This document shows, piece after piece, positions 35,701 through 41,165 of a stretch of DNA of 41,165 bases. Source of the DNA: a bacterium (GTDB lineage Bacteria; UBP6; JAFGXH01); contig JAMOQH010000104.1 in assembly GCA_027064085.1 (NCBI GenBank), forward strand, positions 1-41,165, written 5' to 3'. Position numbers and translations under genes: made by a program. Positions within the stretch are counted from its first letter, which is position 1. Every line of letters starts with the position of its first letter. The notes under the pieces are model-generated. The model searched no databases, was not told the DNA's origin, and was given only the letters and a program-made list of their open reading frames with translations.

Positions 35701-36931
35701 AAATGGTAGAGAAAAAGATGTTCTTCCTATTGAGTATGGTTCAATTATTTATGTGAGTGATAATGATAAAGTTAATAAAGATGATAAAATATTTGAATCA
35801 GATCCTCATAGAAAGTTAATTATTTCAGAAGTTGAAGGTTATTTGAAGTTTCAAGATTTAAAAGCTGATATTACATTTAGTGAAGAAGCAATGCAAACTA
35901 AAGGAGCTACAGGTCTTGAAAATACGATATTAAAAGTTATCCCCTATAAAGGTAAAAAAGTTTATAAGCCAGCAATTGTTATTGTAGATAAAAATGGCGA
36001 ACCAATAAGAGTTAGAACAAGAAACAATAAAGATGAGTTTGCTGTTTATTACTTAGATGCAGATTATACTATTTCACCAGAAATAAGCAGGCACATTTTA
36101 AATCAAGATAAAAATAAACTTGGTGCTCTTATTGAAATAGGTACCGTTTTAGCTTCCAAACCAAAAGCTCAAAGTAAAAACCAAGATATTGTTGCTGGTT
36201 TACCAAGAGTTGAGGAGTTATTTGAAGGAAGAAAGCCAAAAGATATGGCTGTTGTTTCTGAAATTGATGGTTTTATTTCTTTTAGTGAAGGAACAAGAAC
36301 TAAACAAAAATTAAAAATTATTCCAGAAGTAGGTAGACCTAAATTATATGAAATCCCAAGAACAAAAGAAACTATTGTTAAAGATGGAGATTTTATTAGA
36401 GCTGGTGAGCCAATTACCGAAGGTGAAATTAATCCTCATGATATATTAAAAATTAAAGGTGAAAAGGAACTTGCTAAGTTTTTAGTTTCTGAAATTCAGA
36501 AAGTTTATCGTGGTCAGGGTGTTACAATTAATGATAAACATATTGAAGTTATTGTTAGACAAATGCTTAAAAAAGTTCAGATTACCTCAACAGGTGACAG
36601 TATGTTTTTAATGAATGAACACATTGATAAATTCCGTTTTGAAGATGAAAAAGAAAAACTATTAAAAATGGGTAAAAGACCAGCAACAGCAAAGCCTTTA
36701 TTATTAGGTATTTCAAGAGCTGCTCTTACAACTGAATCTTTTATGTCTTCTGCTTCATTCCAGGAAACAACTAAAGTTCTTACTGAAGCTGCAATTTCAG
36801 GAAAAATTGACCATTTAATGGGTCTAAAAGAAAATGTTATGATGGGAAGGCTTATTCCTGCAGGAACAGGTATTGAAAATTATAGCAAACTCGAAATGGA
36901 AATTGTTAGATCTAAGGATGATATACTTTAG
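32723..36931 (+). CDS. rpoC: RNA polymerase beta' subunit
   Basis: A 1402-residue beta' subunit. The N-terminal zinc finger is CLCGKYKKRKYEGLTCEKCG (about 73-92), the catalytic Mg site is NADFDGDQMAVH near residue 460, the bridge-helix region includes ISTHGARKGLSDTALKTA, and the second zinc site is CRSRKGVCRKCYG. Length is near that of E. coli (1407). The start is GTG 32723, with AGGAGG five bases upstream. A strong terminator follows the stop; the str operon (rpsL, rpsG, fusA) that often comes next is absent. Confidence 0.98.
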   Translation: MNDFLGGNSNIKKEMKNKNFSALRISIASPDEIRNKSNGEIKKPETINYRTHKPEPDGLFCAKIFGPVKDYTCLCGKYKKRKYEGLTCEKCGVKITSSSVRRSWMGHIELASPVVHAWFLKTPSKIGYVLNYSNTQVNEILFNDSYAVVDSGNTNYKFGDIISETEYYEVKDNQPENFEAKRGAEAFKDLLTKIDLKTLSDELRIRLKKERSETQKKKINQRLKIVESLYLSGNKPEWMILDVIPVLPPDLRPLVPLEGGRFATSDLNDLYRRIITRNNRLKKLIDIGAPTIIVRNEKRMLQEAVDSLFDNSSMSKPAKSNNGRALKSLTDSLKGKQGRFRQHLLGKRVDYSGRSVITVGPEMKLHQCGLPKKMALELFKPFIFNKLIERGIVTNVKSAKKKVDEQEEIVFEILEDIVKEHPVLLNRAPTLHRLGIQAFEPILVEGKSIKLHPLVCVAFNADFDGDQMAVHLPLSIEAQIEARVLMMSTNNVLSPASGKPIIGPTQDMVLGLYYITRERYFQKGEGLIFSSPEEALIALEYKKVALHAKVKVRINGKLEDTTPGRMLFWSVTPKHGETDTGKGLDFRDINKVIGKKEANELLHKSFLQAGPKATVIFADMMKNLGYQKATESGISISIKDMIIPPSKAQILKDAQDKVDQFQVEVGRGTISPDEYTNKAKETWRETTDKVASEITKYIEKYYAVNPKDKNDVREELSFNPIFIMKDSGARGSNNQIKQLSGMRGLMAKPNGDIIATPIKANFREGLSALEYFISTHGARKGLSDTALKTASSGYLTRKLVDVAHDAIITSYDCGTIIGIEVDIDDNRELKEQEKKNIFVDRILGRTALEDIKTIDGKIIVRKNEEINETLVNEILENGVEIVKIRSGLTCRSRKGVCRKCYGRDLSRRELVNIGEAVGVIAAQSIGEPGTQLVMRVFHQGGIATGSSLDNIHKAKTDGKILFDRISTIVKTDKLGNEKRIVVTRNGKISLIDKNGREKDVLPIEYGSIIYVSDNDKVNKDDKIFESDPHRKLIISEVEGYLKFQDLKADITFSEEAMQTKGATGLENTILKVIPYKGKKVYKPAIVIVDKNGEPIRVRTRNNKDEFAVYYLDADYTISPEISRHILNQDKNKLGALIEIGTVLASKPKAQSKNQDIVAGLPRVEELFEGRKPKDMAVVSEIDGFISFSEGTRTKQKLKIIPEVGRPKLYEIPRTKETIVKDGDFIRAGEPITEGEINPHDILKIKGEKELAKFLVSEIQKVYRGQGVTINDKHIEVIVRQMLKKVQITSTGDSMFLMNEHIDKFRFEDEKEKLLKMGKRPATAKPLLLGISRAALTTESFMSSASFQETTKVLTEAAISGKIDHLMGLKENVMMGRLIPAGTGIENYSKLEMEIVRSKDDIL

Positions 36932-36951
36932 TTATAATGATTAGATAATAT

Positions 36952-36995
36952 AAAGGGGTATTAATTACTATTGTAGTTGATACCCCTTTTTTTTT
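36952..36995 (+). terminator. Terminator after rpoC
   Basis: AAAGGGGTATTAA (36952-36964) pairs with TTGATACCCCTTT (36977-36989), with one G-T pair, followed by T residues to 36995. It ends the nusG-rpoC operon. The dapF ribosome binding site starts immediately after the T-run. Confidence 0.9.
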
Positions 36996-37006
36996 GAGGA
37001 AGTATT

Positions 37007-37834
37007 ATGAATTTAAATTTTGATAAATATCATGGAACAGGAAATGATTTTGTTATTGTTAATTTTTCAGAACAGGGTAAAAATATATTAAATAAAAAAC
37101 AAATTATTAAAGTTTGTAAAAGGCATTTTGGAATTGGTGCTGATGGAATACTTGTTTTACTTCCTTCAGATATTGCTGATTATAAGATGAGAATATTTAA
37201 TCCCGATGGAAGTGAACCTGAAATGTGTGGAAATGGGATTAGATGTTTTGTAAAATATTTATCTGATAAAGGTTTAATAAATGGTAATTTAGTTAAAGTT
37301 GAGACTTTAGCAGGAGTTAAAGAATCTAATTTTTATGTTAAAAATAATAAATTTTTTGTAGAAGTTAACATGGGAAAACCCAAATTTGAGGCAAAAGATT
37401 TATTTAAAGATGTGTATATAGATAAAAAAATTTCCAATAACGAAAAATTTACTTCAGTATCTATGGGAAATCCTCACATGGTAATTATAAAAGATGATAA
37501 AGTTGATATAAGCTATCTTGAAAGTCGTGGTTTGGAACTTGTAAATAATGAATATTTTTTAAATGGAACGAATGTTGAATTTATAACAATGAAGGGTGAT
37601 AATGAAATTGATATGATGGTTTATGAAAGAGGTGCGGGGATAACTTTAGCTTGTGGAACAGGAGCCTGTGCATCAGTGTCTGCTCTTAAAAAACTTGATA
37701 AAATTGATTTTAATACTTGGATAAAAGTTAATTTGCTTGGTGGAAGTTTAGAGATTATGGTTAAGGATAAGTTTTCTGATGTTATATTAAAGGGAGAGGC
37801 TGAATTTGTATTTTCTGGTATTATAAATATTTAA
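37007..37834 (+). CDS. dapF: Diaminopimelate epimerase
   Basis: A 275-residue PLP-independent epimerase converting LL- to meso-diaminopimelate for lysine and peptidoglycan synthesis. The two halves carry the catalytic cysteines C74 (MCGNGIRC) and C216 (ACGTGACAS); the N-terminus has KYHGTGNDFVIVN. GAGGA precedes the ATG and starts right after the rpoC terminator's T-run, leaving no room for a separate promoter. Expression should depend on readthrough or on a promoter inside the rpoC 3' end. No other lysine genes are nearby. Confidence 0.97.
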   Translation: MNLNFDKYHGTGNDFVIVNFSEQGKNILNKKQIIKVCKRHFGIGADGILVLLPSDIADYKMRIFNPDGSEPEMCGNGIRCFVKYLSDKGLINGNLVKVETLAGVKESNFYVKNNKFFVEVNMGKPKFEAKDLFKDVYIDKKISNNEKFTSVSMGNPHMVIIKDDKVDISYLESRGLELVNNEYFLNGTNVEFITMKGDNEIDMMVYERGAGITLACGTGACASVSALKKLDKIDFNTWIKVNLLGGSLEIMVKDKFSDVILKGEAEFVFSGIINI

Positions 37835-37838
37835 TTTT

Positions 37839-37872
37839 CTCCACCACATTCGTGGGAGCTATAGCTTTTTTT
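37839..37872 (+). terminator. Possible terminator after dapF
   Basis: CTCCAC (37839-37844) can pair with GTGGGAG (37852-37858, one bulged G). A seven-T run comes seven bases later (37866-37872). The gap makes it a weak candidate. Confidence 0.3.
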
Positions 37873-37935
37873 AGTAAAAATAATATTTATTTATTTAATA
37901 TAAAGCTTAAACTTTTAATTTTCTTAAAATTCTAT

Positions 37936-37941
37936 TATAAT
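37936..37941 (+). promoter_or_regulatory. Possible -10 element of the giant lipoprotein gene
   Basis: A consensus TATAAT lies 23 bases before the ATG. No convincing -35 is seen 16-18 bases upstream (TTTTAA at 37913). Confidence 0.35.
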
Positions 37942-37964
37942 GAAACTCTAAATTAGGAGGCTTT

Positions 37965-40900
37965 ATGAGATTTTTAACTTTGTTTTTATTACTTTTATTG
38001 TTTTTGGTAATATCTTGTGGTGATACAGCTCATTCTAAAACAGAAAGCTGTAGTACTAAAAAGTGTTTTGATAATTCTATTTGTGTAGAAGAAAATGGTA
38101 AAGCTATTTGTAAGTGTGATAGTGGTTTTATTTTAAATGAAAATGGTAATAAATGTGTAAGTTCTGATAAATGTATTGATTTTCAATGTAGTGAAAATGA
38201 AGAATGTGTTATAGCAGAAGATAATAATCCTAAATGTAACTGTAAATCTGGTTATCAAAAGGAAAATGATAAATGCACAAAGATACCAACAGAATGCAGT
38301 GAAATTAATTGTGGAGATTTTCAATATTGTAAGTTGGTTTCTTCTACTCCAACTTGTGTTTGTAACGATGGATATTATATGCAAGGTGGCAGTTGTATTT
38401 TTAATTGTCAAAATATAGATGGCTCTAAGCCTAATGCTGATAATAATGCTTGTATTTGTGAAAATAGTAATTACTATATAGATGAAACTCAAAATAAATG
38501 TTTATTAAAACAAGGTTGTCATTTAGATGAAGTAAATTGCGGAGAAAACGGAATTTGCGAAGAAGATTTAGAACATGACTGGCGTTGTGAATGTAATGAT
38601 GGTTATTATTTTAATGGAACAACATGTATAAAGGATAATCCTTGTCAAAATGATGGTTTCCCTTGTGGAGATACTTGTTGTACGGCTTTACAAGTATGTT
38701 TAAATAACAATACCTGTGATGATTTACCTGCAAGTAACTGCCAAAATGACAATGAGTGTTCAGAAAATTATTTTTGTGATCCTGTTGCAAATAAATGTAT
38801 TAAAATGGATGATGATAATGGTTGTATTTTTAAACCAGTATATACAGAAGAAATGAATCCACTAATTGCTTGGGAATGGCCAGGGGAACAAAGCATAGAT
38901 GCACCTAATTATAAATATGTAATGATGGCTCCTATGGTTGCGAATATTACTGATGACAACAATGATGGTATTGTTAATTTAAAAGATACTCCTGATGTTA
39001 TATTTTCAACATTTTATGGAAGTCATTATAATGATGGTGGCATTATTCGTGTTATAGATGGAAAAACAGGAATAGAAAAAACTAATTCTGTAGGACTTTC
39101 TAAAGTTATTTCTGGGTGGGAACTGGCTGTTGGAGATATAGATAATGATGGGCAAAATGAAATAATCGGATTTAAAGATTTAGGTTCGGGAACAACAGGT
39201 TCAAATCCATTAATTGCCTATAAATATGATTTAAATACTAAGAAATTAAAAGAATTTTGGACAGCATCAGGAGATGCAGGTTCAAAGGCTCCTGCAATTG
39301 CAGATGTTGACCATGATGGTAATCCTGAAGTAATAGCTCAAAGATATATTATAAATGGTGAAGATGGTTCAACACAATGTACATTTCCATATCCTGCTAA
39401 TACTTTTCCAATTTTAGAAGATACTAATGGTGATGATATTATGGATGTAATAAGTGGGCAGTATATATTTTCTGGAGATGATTGTAGGGTGTTACCAAAT
39501 TTAGGAGATAGTACTTTAAATGGATTTCTTGCTATGGCTGATTTAGATTTGGACGGAATACCTGAAATTGTTCTTATAAATAGCGGAGAAGTATTTATTT
39601 TTGATACAAATTTGAATAAATTGATAACTCCTTTTTCATTTGGAGATAATGGGGGAGGAACACCAACTATTGCAAATTTTGATGATGACCCAGAATTAGA
39701 AATTGCAGTTGCAGGAGAAGATTATTATACTGTATTAGATGTTAATTTAAATCCTATCCCACCAGAAAAAGAAATTGATTTTTTATGGAAACAAGATACA
39801 GAAGACCATTCTTCTAGAATGACTGGCTCTTCACTTTTTGATTTTGAAGGTGATGGAATTGCTGAAGTATTATATGCAGATCAGTGCTATTTTAGGATTT
39901 ATAATGGTATAGATGGTAGTGAAAGATTTAGAATTCCTAATACTAATGGAACATTAAATGAATATCCTATAGTTGTAGATGTTGACAATGATGGTAAAAG
40001 TGAAATTATTGTTGGTTCTAATAATTATGGAACTCATAGAGAGTGTCGCCCTTGGGATGCAAATTTTGATATAAGTGGAACAAATGGAATAAGGATGTTT
40101 GAATCACCAGATAATTCATGGGTGAGAACTAGGCGTATATGGAATCAGCATACTTATCATGTAACCAATGTTAATGAAGATGGTTCAATTCCTATAAATG
40201 AAGAGCATAATTGGTTAACTTACAATAATTATAGATTAAATGTTCAAGGAAAAGGAGTTTTTAATTCTCCAAATTTTGTGATTGAGAGAGTTGACATAGA
40301 AAGAGAAGACTGTCCTAAGCTTAAATTTAAATTAAAAATTAAATTTAGTAACCAGGGGTCTTTAAGTGTAAATGTTAATATTCCTATAAGTATTTATAAA
40401 AACACAGGAGATGCTAAAGAATTAATAGCTACTATTTACACAACTGATATTTTACTTCCTGGGTATTCCACAACACTAGAATATGATTATATACCTGAAA
40501 ATCCTGACAGTTTTTATAGCTTGTCAGTAGTTGCAGATGATAAAGGTAATGGAACAGGAGAGTATAATGAATGTAATGAAATAGATAACACTAAGATAGT
40601 AAATTTTAAAGGTTCTTATACAGCTTTTTGTAAAGCCGGAATTGGAGAATGTATGAGATTTGCTCCTTATGCTTGTAATGAGAATAATGAATTAAGTTGT
40701 AGTGCTGTAGCAGGAGAACCAGTTAATGAAATTTGTGGAGATGGGTTTGATAATAACTGTGATGGAACTATAGATGAAAATTGTGGTTGTGGAGGCAAGT
40801 TAGAACAAGAATGTTATCATGCTTCCAGTGATTTAATTTCAGAAAACTCCGAGTGCAAAAAAGGTAAAATGTTTTGTTTAGGAGGTGAAAGTTGGGGTGA

Positions 40901-41165
40901 ATGCACTGGTGACACCTTACCAATTGTAGAATTGTGTAATGGTAAAGACGATGATTGTGATGGTAATATAGATGAAGATTTTACAGGGCTTGGAAATGCT
41001 TGTGAAGCAGGTGTTGGAATTTGTAAACAGGGTGGTAATTTTGTTTGTGACCAAAATGGTAATATGATTTGTGATGCAACTCCTCTTGAACCTCAGATAG
41101 AAATCTGTGATGATGGACTTGATAACAACTGTAATGGTGTTGCCGATGAAAAGCCTTGTCAGCAA
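37965..41165 (+). CDS. Giant EGF/FG-GAP/CARDB/MopE-repeat lipoprotein (3' end outside window)
   Basis: An open frame of 1067 codons that runs off the window edge without a stop. The signal peptide ends in the lipobox LVISC (C18). Residues about 29-280 hold EGF-like Cys-rich modules (CKCDSGF, CNCKSGY, CVCNDGYY, CECNDGYY). Residues about 320-690 hold FG-GAP/VCBS calcium-binding blades (DNDGQNEI, DVDHDGNPEV, DLDLDGIPEI, DVDNDGKSEI). RRIWNQHTYHVTNVNEDG follows near 723. A CARDB-like beta domain spans about 769-885. From 920 on there are MopE-type metal-binding motifs (CGDGFDNNCDGTIDE, CNGKDDDCDGNIDE, CDDGLDNNCNG). AGGAGG precedes the ATG. It is a predicted surface-anchored binding or adhesion protein; this architecture is typical of Myxococcota-like genomes. 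Confidence 0.88.
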   Translation, partial: MRFLTLFLLLLLFLVISCGDTAHSKTESCSTKKCFDNSICVEENGKAICKCDSGFILNENGNKCVSSDKCIDFQCSENEECVIAEDNNPKCNCKSGYQKENDKCTKIPTECSEINCGDFQYCKLVSSTPTCVCNDGYYMQGGSCIFNCQNIDGSKPNADNNACICENSNYYIDETQNKCLLKQGCHLDEVNCGENGICEEDLEHDWRCECNDGYYFNGTTCIKDNPCQNDGFPCGDTCCTALQVCLNNNTCDDLPASNCQNDNECSENYFCDPVANKCIKMDDDNGCIFKPVYTEEMNPLIAWEWPGEQSIDAPNYKYVMMAPMVANITDDNNDGIVNLKDTPDVIFSTFYGSHYNDGGIIRVIDGKTGIEKTNSVGLSKVISGWELAVGDIDNDGQNEIIGFKDLGSGTTGSNPLIAYKYDLNTKKLKEFWTASGDAGSKAPAIADVDHDGNPEVIAQRYIINGEDGSTQCTFPYPANTFPILEDTNGDDIMDVISGQYIFSGDDCRVLPNLGDSTLNGFLAMADLDLDGIPEIVLINSGEVFIFDTNLNKLITPFSFGDNGGGTPTIANFDDDPELEIAVAGEDYYTVLDVNLNPIPPEKEIDFLWKQDTEDHSSRMTGSSLFDFEGDGIAEVLYADQCYFRIYNGIDGSERFRIPNTNGTLNEYPIVVDVDNDGKSEIIVGSNNYGTHRECRPWDANFDISGTNGIRMFESPDNSWVRTRRIWNQHTYHVTNVNEDGSIPINEEHNWLTYNNYRLNVQGKGVFNSPNFVIERVDIEREDCPKLKFKLKIKFSNQGSLSVNVNIPISIYKNTGDAKELIATIYTTDILLPGYSTTLEYDYIPENPDSFYSLSVVADDKGNGTGEYNECNEIDNTKIVNFKGSYTAFCKAGIGECMRFAPYACNENNELSCSAVAGEPVNEICGDGFDNNCDGTIDENCGCGGKLEQECYHASSDLISENSECKKGKMFCLGGESWGECTGDTLPIVELCNGKDDDCDGNIDEDFTGLGNACEAGVGICKQGGNFVCDQNGNMICDATPLEPQIEICDDGLDNNCNGVADEKPCQQ

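Noticed and set aside
38133-38492. Minus-strand Thr/Ile-rich ORF
   Set aside because: It is the antisense shadow of the EGF-like region of the giant lipoprotein; the Cys codons on the plus strand create the pattern.
40917-41165. Minus-strand ORF at the window end
   Set aside because: It is the antisense shadow of the MopE-repeat region, with no start signal.

Overview
The window is an AT-rich (about 30% G+C by eye), densely coded stretch of a Gram-negative bacterial chromosome. Lipobox lipoproteins, a TonB-dependent receptor, diaminopimelate epimerase and E. coli-like RpoB/RpoC inserts support the Gram-negative call. A huge lipoprotein with EGF-like, FG-GAP, CARDB-like and MopE-type metal-binding repeats, a tandem pair of ArsA-like ATPases and a PHA-regulator protein point to the former Deltaproteobacteria (Myxococcota or Bradymonadota-like), in an unusually low-GC lineage. 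The lineage is an inference, not a direct observation.

Layout. 1-370: the window opens on what looks like the last nine bases of 16S rRNA, followed within 110 bases by a terminator, then a short promoter-to-terminator unit. 398-9605: an HD-domain phosphohydrolase, DNA polymerase I, an orphan shortened McrC-like nuclease (minus), a DEAD-box helicase, CTP synthase (minus), a cluster of tiny membrane-protein genes (minus), and an Rpn-type nuclease with a nine-copy KGIE repeat (minus). 9778-13618: a minus-strand surface module made of a lipoprotein plus TonB-dependent receptor operon and a Cys-rich EGF-like lipoprotein. 13702-13903 holds a small Cys-containing, apparently frameshifted ORF. 14006-15973: acyl-CoA carboxylase beta subunit and a convergent YkvA-like protein. 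16157-18584: the rpmH-rnpA-yidD-yidC operon, in which every adjacent pair overlaps. 18643-21544: a zinc-ribbon/DUF805 protein, a CPBP protease and a metallophosphoesterase. 21597-24695: a tight operon of a DUF4442 hotdog protein, a PhaR-like regulator and two ArsA-like ATPases. 25397-36931: nusG-rplK-rplA-rplJ-rplL-rpoB-rpoC with an L10 leader and a rplL-rpoB attenuator. 37007-37834: dapF. 37965 to the end: the EGF/FG-GAP/MopE lipoprotein, cut by the window edge.

Most of the window is core information processing (replication, RNA degradation, ribosome, transcription, membrane insertion). The accessory part is surface-exposed: a receptor with its lipoprotein partner and two Cys-rich lipoproteins. 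No insertion sequence, prophage, CRISPR array or tRNA was seen. The least explained cluster is the DUF4442/PhaR/ArsA-ArsA operon. Its gene overlaps suggest one process, possibly lipid or PHA-granule handling or membrane-protein targeting.
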